Translations under genes and position numbers: made by a program
In this document: positions 43,739 to 52,904 of the stretch, piece after piece
How the letters are laid out: each line of letters starts with the position of its first letter
Numbering within the stretch: position 1 is the first letter of the stretch
The notes under the pieces: generated by a model
Told to the model about the DNA's origin: nothing
The model's input: the letters and a program-made list of their open reading frames with translations, nothing else
Database searches by the model: none
NCBI GenBank assembly: GCA_038503035.1
Contig: JAVSML010019219.1
Location: 1-64,000 of the forward strand
Length of the DNA: 64,000 nt
From: Crocodylus rhombifer
Lineage: Eukaryota; Chordata; Crocodylia; Crocodylidae
Direction: 5' to 3'

Positions 43739-44600
43739 TTACAGATGATTAAACTGATGATTAAACTGTGGTGGGTTCTTAAAAGAAAAGCACGGTGAGG
43801 CTGTGGTGTGACAGATAAGAGTCCTCTCCATAGAGGACTTAAATTCTTCAGAAGTGAATTGTGCAGCATTGTCAGAAACAATGGTATCTGGAACACCATG
43901 ACTGACAAACAGCTGCCATAAAACTTGGATTATAGCGCATGGAGTCATTGATGCAACGGAAACAACTTCCGAGCACTTGGAGAAAGAATCAATGATAATA
44001 TAGAATAACTGGCCTTGGAAATGGCCTGCAAAATCTATGTGCACATGGGACCATGGTGTCCTGGTCACTTCCCATGGCTGGACTGGAGCCTTAGCTGGTA
44101 CATAGGATGTAGCTTGTTATGCTTCACTCCTCTTCACTGTTTGCCCACTGTCAGCATCCAACTTTGGCTGCCAGGTGTAACTTCTGGCAAGTGCTTTCAT
44201 GTGAACACAGTCCCTAGATGTTCTGTATGGAGAGCATCGGGAAATCATGTTACATCTGCATTGGGAATGACCACTTGGTTGTCCCATAGGAGGCATCTCT
44301 GAAGGGCAGAAAGTTCATGCTGATCTATAATGAAAGGCTTACGTTCATTTGCGACCTTTGCTGAAGGCCACCTCCTCCAAACTCAAGACAGTTTAGCACT
44401 TGGTCTAACTGGATCCTTAGCAGTTGTATCAGCAATATCAGCTGCCTGGAGAGGAGGCAAGGACAAGGACTCTAGCATCAGGACTTCAGAGAGTGGAGGA
44501 AGAGGGAATTCAGGGCAGGATAATGGGAAACAACTCAATGGATCTGCATTTGCTATCGTCTTCCAAGGGTGGGCTTGAAATTGGCTGTCATGTGCATTTA
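43739..44600 (-). mobile_element. Ty3/gypsy retrotransposon, linker and integrase fragment
   Basis: The minus strand reads 'FPLPPLSEVLMLES' and 'ADIADTTAKDPV' (about 44540-44420), then integrase 'WSHVHIDFAGHF', 'IDSFSKCSEVVSVASM' and 'TIVSDNAAQFT' (about 44056-43850). The first two catalytic Asp residues are present. The third (Glu) region is lost where the frame runs into the dispersed repeat. There are frameshifts between the blocks. It is the inverted homologue of the 32.64 kb fragment. Confidence 0.85.
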
Positions 44601-44620
44601 ACAATGAGGACCAGTGAAGC

Positions 44621-45230
44621 TAGGGCTGTTTGAGGCTGTGCTTTGGATCCAGAGAAGCTTCAGACACTTTGGCATCTGAAGCAGCATGTCTGGATCAAAG
44701 CGCTGGCTACTTTAGGGTTTCCAAAGCGGTTCGGAGCTTCCGAACCGCTTTGGTAAAGCTTTGGAAGTGCTTCAGAGATCTGTCCATAGGGTATAATGGG
44801 GTTTCAATGAAATATCTGTAATTTGTTGTTTTGTGTGCAGGGGTGATAGCTTCTGCTGAGAGCATGAAGCCTGCCAAGTTTCAAGAAGATGGGTGCAGGG
44901 GTTTGGGGGAAACTACCCCAAATTCTTGAAAGCAAAAGTCATGTCATGTGTATGTGTTACACCACAGTGGGGCCAAAGCTGCAGGGGTGGTAGCCCCTGG
45001 TAAGGCCACAAAGGCTGCCAAGTTTCAAGGTGATAGGTGCAGGGGTTTGGGGGGAACTGCACCTAAAGCTGCCGACAGGCAAAACTCATGACACAGATGA
45101 CCCTGTGTGTCTTAAGGCACAGTGGGCTGAAAACTGCAGGGGTAGTAGCCCCTGCTGAGGCCACAAAGCCTGCCAAGTTTCAAGAAGACTTACCCATGTC
45201 ATGAGTTTTGCTTGTGCATGGGGAGATGGG
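44621..45230. mobile_element. hAT-like foldback family, partial copy with three tandem units
   Basis: It starts TAGGGCTGTTTGAGG, matching the terminus of the complete element at 60961. A perfect 15-bp hairpin (CCAAAGCGGTTCGGA…TCCGAACCGCTTTGG) lies at about 44727-44760. Then three diverged units of about 130 bp follow, each with CCTGCCAAGTTTCAAG and GGTGCAGGGGTTTGGGGG. The opposite terminus is missing. Confidence 0.7.
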
Positions 45231-45379
45231 GGAGGCCTAGCCTGACCTCTCAGGGTACCTGGGGACCCCAGGCCCTGCTGCCCATTGCAGAGAGTGTTTC
45301 AGGTTGTTCAGCCAGGACAGGGCCCTGAGATGTTGAACAGGCCGAACCTCCCTGTCATGGTGGGAACCCTGGGGGTCAA

Positions 45380-45910
45380 GAGCTCTTTTGAGCTCTGTAA
45401 CTGCAGGTGTGGTAAGTGGTAGAGAAGTGAAGAGCCAGAGTCCTCCCAAGACCCCTGGGCACAGCCTAAACAGAGCTCTCCTGGGACCAGCAATACCACT
45501 GCCTATTGCCAGCCAAGGCCTGTGGGTGGGAGCCCCAGCAGCTTGGTGCTGGGTCAGTGCAGGATTTGAAGAGACCTGCTGGGACCCTGCAGATTTACAG
45601 AACTGCTTGCAGGCTGCTGGGGGAAGGTGTCCCAGGGGGTTTCTGCTGAGCATCTCTTCTCCATCTGCTGCTCCCCCAGTTGCATGTATCAGGAAGATCT
45701 GGAAGTCCAACTGGCTCCCCAGCCTCCTCCCAGCAGCCCCAGACCACTCAGATATGTCTTCATGCAGACCCCTCCTGGAGATGCCACCATGCCACCAGGA
45801 AGAAGAGGATGGCATGGGGACAGGTCAGGTGCCTTGGGGCAGCCAGGTGAGTGGCTGTGAGGGTCTGGCAGAGCCTTACCCTGCACCTGGGACAGTGTGG
45901 GGATGACCTG
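45380..45910. other. Long open frames of unknown meaning
   Basis: A 172-codon frame on plus (45388-45906) and a 192-codon frame on minus (45815-45237) overlap in G/C-rich sequence. Neither has motifs I recognise. A CAG|GTCAGG donor-like site at 45824 on plus could mark an exon upstream of the coding-like segment, but this is weak. Confidence 0.2.
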
Positions 45911-46261
45911 CTAGCCAAGGGGTGACCAGAGGATGCTGGAGTCCTTCCCACCTCCACCTCTCCATGATCCAGTTAGGGCCCCTGCAAAAATCTTTCTGCA
46001 ATGAGTAGCAGGGCCCTGGTTCCCCAGGTGCCCTGAGAGGTCAGGCTGGGACTCCTGTGGTTTCGGCCTCCGAGCATCTCCTTACACTCAAGACCCTGGG
46101 GTCTGTGTTAGAGAGGGGGAAACAGGCATGGGATGTGGAGTGCTTTGCCCACAGGAACCTGGTGTGTGTGGGTGTGCTCTGGGGAGGAGCCTGGGGGTGC
46201 AAAAGTAGCCATCAGGTGGGATGCATGCGTGTGATTTGGTGAAGTGTGTATATGTATGTGT

Positions 46262-47100
46262 GAGTCTGTGCTGGTGACTGGCATGTATGTGTGGGACTGT
46301 GTCCCAAGCAGGCACTTGTTGCTCCCTGTGCTGACTCCCTCTTCCTTTCTTCCCACACCAACTCCACCTCCAGGGCAGGGGAGAGCTGTGTTCAGGGGCT
46401 GGGGTTGCTAGGTGGTGTCCCCATGAGGCTCCCTGCCCAATGTCCATGCTAGTGGAGTCTGGACAAGGAAGCAGCAGATGCCTATGCTTTGCACCAGGAC
46501 CAGAAGTTCTGTGAGATGGTGCCGAAGGAGCTGTGCTGCCAGCAGCTGAACACACACTTTGGCTTCAATCTGTGGTGCCATGTCCACGTGATCACCAGGA
46601 AACCAGTGTCTGGGCACGGTAATATGGAGGAGCCTGTGGACCCCAAGGATCTGAATCTCATTCACCATGCAGCGTTGGAGTCAACCAAGAAATACTCAGA
46701 GCCAGGACCGCTACACTCTTGATCGGCATAGATCACACTGACTTCAGGCTCCACCTCCCACGCCAGAAGAGCAAGGTCACCAAAGACCTGGAAGTTGTGT
46801 GGCACCTGAGGGAACAGAGCGAGAACATGCAGTAGGGTGGCAGTACCAGCACTGCTGTGCTGGGCAGGTGGGCATGTGTTCTTGCTGCCCTAGCCCAACT
46901 TCACTGTAGTGCCCTGTGTGCCTGTGTGGTGAGGCAGTGTGTGTGTAGTGCGTGCACATGTGGGCGACAGCATGCACATGCACATGTACATGTGAGCCTG
47001 TGCTGGTCACTGGCATCTGTGTGCATGTATGTGAGCTGTGTCCCCAGCAGGCACTCACTGCTTCCTGTGCCAACTCCCCCATCCTTCCCTCCCACAAGTT
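46262..47100. repeat. Direct duplication flanking the coding-like segment
   Basis: About 110 bases near 46262-46372 (TGTGCTGGTGACTGGCATG … CAGGCACTTGTTGCTCCCTG … CTTCCCACA) recur at about 46992-47095 with moderate divergence. TG-rich low-complexity tracts accompany both copies. The duplicated parts bracket the unidentified coding-like segment. Confidence 0.65.
46440..46840 (+). pseudogene. Unidentified coding-like segment, frameshifted
   Basis: I do not recognise this protein. From about 46449 one frame reads LDKEAADAYALHQDQKFCEM and goes on through LNTHFGFNLWCHVHVITRKP to LNLIHHAALESTKKYSEPG near 46705. The reading then seems to continue in the second frame (RYTL) and third frame (LIGIDHTDFRLHLPRQKSK … VVWHLREQSENMQ, stop at about 46833). 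The balanced composition looks like former protein sequence rather than chance. Two apparent frameshifts suggest a pseudogene; an AG at 46445 could be a splice acceptor. Possible sources are a last exon of a decayed host gene or an unfamiliar mobile element. Confidence 0.4.
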
Positions 47101-47104
47101 CTCA

Positions 47105-47200
47105 CCCTTGAGAGGGTGCATCCCAGAGAGACACTCAGCGTATTCATCTGGGGAATCCATCTGCTTCCAGGCAGCTGCTTTTGCCAACTGAAAGGGATGG
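47105..47200 (-). other. Exon-like stretch, unidentified
   Basis: On minus, a CCCTTTCAG acceptor-like site is followed by AKAAAWKQMDSPDEYAECLS and GMHPLK, then a GTGAGA donor-like site. Length and phase are compatible with an internal exon of about 90 nt. I do not recognise the peptide, and there is no second exon to support it. Confidence 0.2.
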
Positions 47201-47204
47201 GCTG

Positions 47205-48285
47205 TGATTGCTGCAGCTCAGAGGCTCATCAGTGCGGCTCAGACAATTGGCCTGGCAGCACCATGATACCGGAGGCTGCGTGGAAGCAAAGTGCAGTGGG
47301 AATTCTCTGGGTTGCACGGAGGAGCCCTGATGGCCTCTCTGCTCCCAGGCTTGGAGCTCTCCCACTGCCAGCACCAAGCAGGAGACAGGAAGGAAGAGTC
47401 ATGAGTTCAGCTCTAAATGACCCATGATTCAGCCCAGTGAGAAGCAGAAGAAAATATCCAAATCAGCCACTCCCGTGTCCAGCTAATGACACCGAACAAG
47501 AAGAAATTGATTACTTACAGGATTGAACATTAGCTCCTTGCTGCCGTAAGCAATGACCCCCAGCTGCTGGCACTCATAAGGGCACTTGTAAGGGCACTCC
47601 CAACCCACAAAAAGGACAATGCTGGGGGCTATGGGAAGGGCACCCCTATCATGGTACCAGTAGGAGGCAGTGGCAGTGTGTGGTCCATGTGCACAATGGA
47701 AACGTGGAGCAAGAACACAGGAGCACAGACAATGGGGCAGTGTCCTGCTCCCTTCTGCTGTCTGACCCTCAGGCTTCTGCTGCCACCAGCACTCCCTGAG
47801 CTGCGCCAAGGTGAGAAACACACGGGACTGAGAGGATTGGGTCAGTCATCCTGTGTCCATCTGCTTCTGCATACTGCCCCTCTGTGCCCCTCAGGTCTGC
47901 TGTGTCCTGTGGTCTGCGTCCCTGGGAGGCAGGGATCCTTTTGCTCTGGCTGGCACAGCTTCCAGAATTCAGGAGCACCACAGCTAGCTCCAGCTTGGGG
48001 TCATTAAGGCAACATGAATCTCCTAATGATGATATATAATGATGGGGAGGATTCAGTCTCTGCATCTTCTTCTTCGCCAGGATTCCTGTGAGACCACGGA
48101 GACCATGTACTCGGAGGAAAGAAGTCTTGGGATGAGACTGCCCTGGAGGGTATCCTCTCTGGTGACCTGTGTCATGGATTGACAGCACAGTTGATGGGAG
48201 AAGCTCACTAAGCTAAGAGGTATGTGCTTTACTGAGAAGAATACACTGACCCCTGGGTTAAAAGGTCAACATGTCAAATCATCAG
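47205..48285. other. Spacer, nothing firm
   Basis: One weak exon-like stretch on plus at 48082-48150 (acceptor TTCTTCTTCGCCAG, peptide DSCETTETMYSEERSLGMR) is noted. Otherwise no feature is supported. Confidence 0.25.
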
Positions 48286-48309
48286 GCATTAAAGTTTTGG
48301 TCCAGAACC

Positions 48310-48765
48310 AGTTTGACTGATTTGATGAGACTCATTTGATGAGAATGACCAGGAAATCCAAGAGTTGATCGACCACAAGTGCAAAGCCTTTTGTGCTTGG
48401 CAGAATGACACCAACTCAGACAAAAGAAATTGAGTCATCATCCAAGGCAGAGGTCCAAAGAAGGACCTATGATATGAAGAGTGGATGGTGGGAACACAAG
48501 GTGAAGGAGATTAAACATCTTGCTGACATCCACAATATGTATGGTTTTTTCAATGCCACCAAAGCCATTTACGGTGCGTGCACTCAGAAACCAACCCCCT
48601 TGAGACCTACAGATGGAAGAGACCTGGTCAAGGAAAGGGGAGCCACTAATGCCCATTGGAAGGAGCATTTTGAAAACCTCAATCAAGATTCTTTTGTTGA
48701 TGAACATGTTCTCGATTCCTCTAAGTACCTGGCTTTTCAATCCTTGCTTTTCCTTTGTAAGTAGT
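48310..48765 (+). mobile_element. RTE-like non-LTR retrotransposon fragment
   Basis: The reading starts 'ENDQEIQELI' at about 48341, shifts frame near 48430, and continues 'KAEVQRRTYDMKSGWWEHK' and 'GFFNATKAIYGACTQKPTPL' to 'WKEHFENLNQDS' near 48695. This is the linker between endonuclease and reverse transcriptase found in RTE-type LINEs (WWE..A.EIQ.LAD, GFF.A.KA.YGP, PLRS.DG). It is the only such copy I see in the window. It is damaged and lacks both catalytic domains. Confidence 0.7.
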
Positions 48766-48959
48766 TAAACCACCAGGATTGCTATTAGTTCATCCTTTGG
48801 GGTAGTTTCAGCAGAGAGGCTGGGCAGAGTGTGGGAAGCCTGCCTGGCTGGAGGTGTGTGGATGCCTCTGCTTTTTAGGGCTCTCAAGGTGCCTCCTTCT
48901 CTTAGCATAAAATTCACTTGGAAAGAATGGGGGGAGAGAGAAGAAAACAGCTTATAAAG

Positions 48960-49902
48960 CAGGGCAGGCAATTATTTTGGGCAGGGGGCTGCTTATTGAG
49001 TTTTGGGAAGCTGTTGAGGGCCGCATGGGTAGCATCACCCCTTGACAGGTGCCCTGCCCCCTGGTCACCATCTTGTGACCAGAAGTCTCGCCCCCTAACC
49101 CTTGACCTTTGCCACCCAAAGTCCTTCCCCTTGTTCTTGAAAGTACTCCTTTCAACAAGGGGTTTTACCATCTCAGAACCAGAAAAATACCAAATTATAT
49201 TCTAAAAGGGATATCTACAGCATCCATTAATTTGATTTCAAAAAATATTTTTGTCCTGATTTACATGTGTTTGTGTAGTGTACACAGAGGTGATTGAACA
49301 ATAGCTTAAAATGAACTCTTACTCTTGTATATCATGGGTATTTGTGGGGGGGGCTGTGGGTGCGTGGGTATATGGCGTGTGGGTGGGTATAGGGTTTGTG
49401 GGGGTTGGTGTGTGGGGTGAGGGTGGCTGGGTTGTGTGAGGGGGTGTGGGTACAGGGGTCTGTGTGTATGGTAGTGCAAGGGGGTGTGTGGGTGCATGTG
49501 TATGGTGGGGTGTGTGTGTAGGACTCACCCTATGAATACACACACATGCACACACACTGCCCCTGCCTACACACATGCAAACTGTCCCTGCCTGCACGCG
49601 CATACATGTACTGGCGGGGGCCCATGCTCCCTGGTCCAGTAATGCAGCCAAGAGCTGCATCATGCCAGAGCAGGGCGGGGGCAGAAAAATAGTGAAATAG
49701 CTGGGGGTAGGACAGGGCTGAGCTGTTCAGTTCAGCTGAGAGCTCCCCCTAGGTCCTACTGCCCCCATCTCCTGTCAGCTTTGACAGGCAGCCAGGAGCA
49801 AATAAATGTTAATTTACTCATTTTGGGGGGGGGCCCCGCAGGCTAGATAGAATGGCCTGGTGGGTCAGATCCAGCCCATGGGTCATATTTTGCCTGCCCC
49901 TA
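48960..49902. mobile_element. hAT-like element with internal G-rich satellite
   Basis: The left end is CAGGGCAGGCAATTATTTTGG; the right end in reverse complement is TAGGGGCAGGCAAAATATGA. Flanking octamers TTATAAAG (48952-48959) and TTATGAAG (49903-49910) match at 7 of 8, a hAT-type target duplication. Subterminal GGGCCGCATGGG/GATCCAGCCCATGGG motifs resemble other copies here. Inside, 49340-49520 is a TG/GGGTG low-complexity tract. It has no transposase. Confidence 0.8.
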
Positions 49903-49935
49903 TTATGAAGGATGCATAAAAGGTTCTGTCTAGAG

Positions 49936-50110
49936 CAGTGATTCTCAACCAGGGTGCCACACCATCCTGGGGTGCCTTGAAATCTCTGGAGGGGTGCTGT
50001 GGAGTGGCATGCAAAGTTTACACTGTTGGATGTGAAAATGTGATTCACATGATAAACCCAGATATTTCCAATAGAAATCCCCAGTGTTATAAACATTCTG
50101 CCCTGCTGTG
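49936..50110. mobile_element. hAT-like MITE end
   Basis: It begins CAGTGATTCTCAACCAGGGT and continues GGGGTGCCTTGAAATC, the same family as the ends at 13540 and 52053. The opposite end was not found. Confidence 0.5.
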
Positions 50111-50659
50111 GTCTTTCTGAGTTCTTGAATTGCTCTACTATTGTTATATTATAGTGCTAGCTGTGAGGCTGGCTTGTGAAATGGCTCTGCAAGCTTGGTG
50201 TACAGTCATCCTCTGCTCAGCCCATGAGAGGGCACTGTTAATCCACTTGAGTGCATTAATTGTGCAGGGTGCAAGGGCTACAGGCAGAAGCAGGGAAAAC
50301 TGTGCTGTCCACAATGGCGTGAGCAGAGCAAGAGGCCACAGGGAAACTGTACATGGAATCCGCCATAAACAGCTGAAGATGGACTAGCCAAAATGTGGCC
50401 TTAACAAGGCTTGGCAGCTTTGTTGGGCAGGAGCGGTCTGTGGAGTGGAGCAGTCCTAAATTGTGGTCAAAGTGAATGAAGGGGAAGATGGAACATGTCA
50501 CATGTGCCACATGCTGCTGATTCCCATCCCTAATGGCAATGGGGAGAGGCAGATTTGGCAGTGAGGGTACACAGAGTCTGCCTTGCGGGGGGAGAGAAAG
50601 CAGCTGGAAGGGCTGTGGAGGGGGAGACAGGATGATCTGTGTACCATCGACCCCCTGTG

Positions 50660-50765
50660 CTCTCATGGGTTGTAACAAACCTTTGTGGGCCAGATCCAAT
50701 TGTTTTGTGGACTGGATGTGGCCTGTAGGCTGGGAGCTGCTGAAGTCTGCTCTGGGGTAGGGGAG
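50660..50765. mobile_element. hAT-like MITE fragment
   Basis: TGTGGGCCAGATCCAATTG and GGACTGGATGTGGCCTGTAG, then GCTGGGAGCTGCTGAAGTC, match the antisense of the terminus seen at 10829. It is partial. Confidence 0.4.
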
Positions 50766-50996
50766 GGTGACAATTAGCATTGCTGATGTACAGAATAGGT
50801 TCTCCTGCCCCTGCTGCAGCAGATTTCATGTTGGCTTGGTGGCGTTGAAGCTTCCAGCTTCTTCCCAAACTTCATTGTAATCATTTGCGTGTCCCTTTTG
50901 CCTCACATCTGCTTTCTCTACAGCTCTGGGGATTCTGCACCCCCACCGCCTTTGCAGGGAGTGAGGGGTGTGGGGCAGAACAAACTCATCTACTAT

Positions 50997-51707
50997 TCAT
51001 AGGAAGGAAGAGATGGAGGTGGAAGTGAAGCTGCCTCCTCTGAAAGTCTTGGGATCCTGGGGAGAGCAAGAGGAAAAAGTCCTTTTCTCCTGTGACAGCC
51101 CTAATTGGCTGGCTGCCCTGCTTGTCCACCTCCTGGGGAAGAGCAGCCAATCAGAAGACAGTTTCCTGCAGGTGAGGCTGGAGCTCCAGGTATCATGACC
51201 CGACCAGCTGGAGCCCACGCCACGCCTGGGGGACAGTCGCTGCTGTTGGTGCCACGGCCTCAACCTCTCGTGGCTGAGCCACAAAGGCACAGTAGCTTGC
51301 GACAGAGGCGGATGCGCTTGGCGCTGAAGGTCTGAGGCTCCGTCCCCTGGAGACCACACACAGCGGTGCTTGCCATGTGTGCCCCAGGGAGCTTGTGTCC
51401 CCCTGAGGAGCGCTCTGCGTGCACCTCCCTGGTGGGACCTGCAGGCTGCACTTCTGTTCAGGTGAACGCACAGCATTGACGGCTCCTCTTGAACCCAGAC
51501 TGAGCACGGCACGAGAGGGGCCTGTTCTCCCGTGTCTGACTGCCCAACTCCACTTTGCATTTGATCAGAGCTTCCTGGCACACTGCCATTGTGGCCATTG
51601 ACTGGGTTGCATTTAGCTGCTTTCACCTGAAAGGTATTCACCGGAAGAAATTTTCCATCTCCTGTTTCCCTGAGGCTGATAAAGGCTAGAGAAACTAGCA
51701 CAAGCAC
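50997..51707 (-). other. 236-codon open frame, probably not a gene
   Basis: This is the longest uninterrupted frame in the window. The composition is Ser/Arg/Gly-rich and I see no domain, signal peptide or splice context. The 51.19-51.35 kb part is CpG-richer than its surroundings. I list it only so that it is not overlooked. Confidence 0.12.
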
Positions 51708-52052
51708 ATGATGGATGGCTGTGATTTGTAACTCTATAACAGGGAGAGGCAGTAAATTGCTTGGGATTTAAACTAATCTCTTATTAGGCAATTAAAGGGA
51801 TAAATAACAATGTTGTGGCTGAGCTGCAGCAGAGATGAGACACTTGCTGCTCATGGCTGTGTATTTTCCCCTTCCCTTCCCTTCCCACCAGTAACTATCA
51901 GACTCTGGTCCCTGGGGAACCTCCACAGGTGGTTTGTGGAGACGCTTCTCTTGCAGCAGTGAAGCAGCTGTCCGTCTGAGCAGTGACACTTGCCTCCAGT
52001 TATGGCCCAGTGGAAGCTATTTCTGGTTTGGTTTCCAGAGGGGCTCCCATGA

Positions 52053-52304
52053 CAGTGATTCTTAACCAAGGTGTTGCCAGATCCTTTGAAGGGTGCCATG
52101 AGGTGTGAGGAGATAAGTGAAGTGTAAGGAAATAAGCAGGTAAGCCAGGCTCAGACCTGTCAGCTGCTTGGACTCCTACTGCCCAGCCCCTGTTTAGGGA
52201 GGGTAAGCACTGTAATTTATAAATTACTTAATTAACAAAAATTTTGGAGGAGACCTTGAGTCCACTGGCCAGTTCCTTAAGTCTAAAAAGGTTGAGAGCC
52301 GCTG
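52053..52304. mobile_element. hAT-like MITE
   Basis: The left terminus is CAGTGATTCTTAACCAAGG and the right terminus in reverse complement is CAGCGGCTCTCAACCTTTTT. Together they bound a 252-bp non-coding element of the CAGTGGTTCTCAACC group. No target duplication is preserved. Confidence 0.65.
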
Positions 52305-52689
52305 ATCAACACGCTCCCTGAGAGCAGTGGAAATGGCCAGAGCTCAGCATTGCTGATAATCAGGTGCTTCTCTAGAAGCTCTTTTCCAGCTGGTGAAACA
52401 AAGCAATTCAACCCCCCATTTGAGTCCTGCTCAGCAGCTTTGTATCATCCTGACTAGTGTTTTGGTGGTGTATATTCAGCTGTGAGCAAACGTGCAGAGC
52501 AGCAGAGTCCCAAGCTGCAAAGGGCCCAGGAGAAATGGTGGCACAAAGGCTGCTCTTAATGGTAGTCCATGGAATAGGTTGCAGCTCTGCCTCATTTTTA
52601 ATACGCAGTTCTCTAACCACGAGTCTTGGGATGTTTTATTCTGACACCTGTGATGGCAGCTTCCTCTGACCAGAGTGTAATAGGGCCCC

Positions 52690-52900
52690 CCTACCCCTAT
52701 AGAAAGGGTCATGTGCCTTTAAGACTGTAGGCACAGAGTTGGAGCCCTACCTTCTCCTGGGGTATATAAGAGGCCCTGCATAGGACTAGGCATGTGAATG
52801 GGAGATGGTTTGGAGATGGCATTTGTGACAGGGTAGAAGGGGAGACATAAGCTTGTAGGTGAGTGAAGCCTAGAGACTGCTGTATGAGTGAGCTAAGCCT
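52690..52900 (+). repeat. TATA-bearing LTR-type repeat (tentative)
   Basis: GTGCCTTTAAGACTGTAGG is followed about 45 bases later by GGGTATATAAGAGGCCCTGC. This is the same CTTTAAG-to-TATATAAG layout as near 28.1 kb. It may be part of an LTR; the ends are not defined. Confidence 0.3.
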
Positions 52901-52904
52901 GGAG

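Noticed and set aside
45237..45815. 192-codon minus-strand frame
   Set aside because: Low-complexity G/C-rich sequence with overlapping long frames on both strands; no domain and no splice support.
49319..49663. His/Pro/Thr-rich minus-strand frame
   Set aside because: It is a translation of the TG/GGGTG low-complexity tract inside a hAT-like element.
51193..51507. CpG-rich patch read as a gene on minus (…KRIRLCRKLLCLCGSATRG…)
   Set aside because: The peptide is short, has no exon borders and no recognised family; left only as part of a low-confidence open frame.
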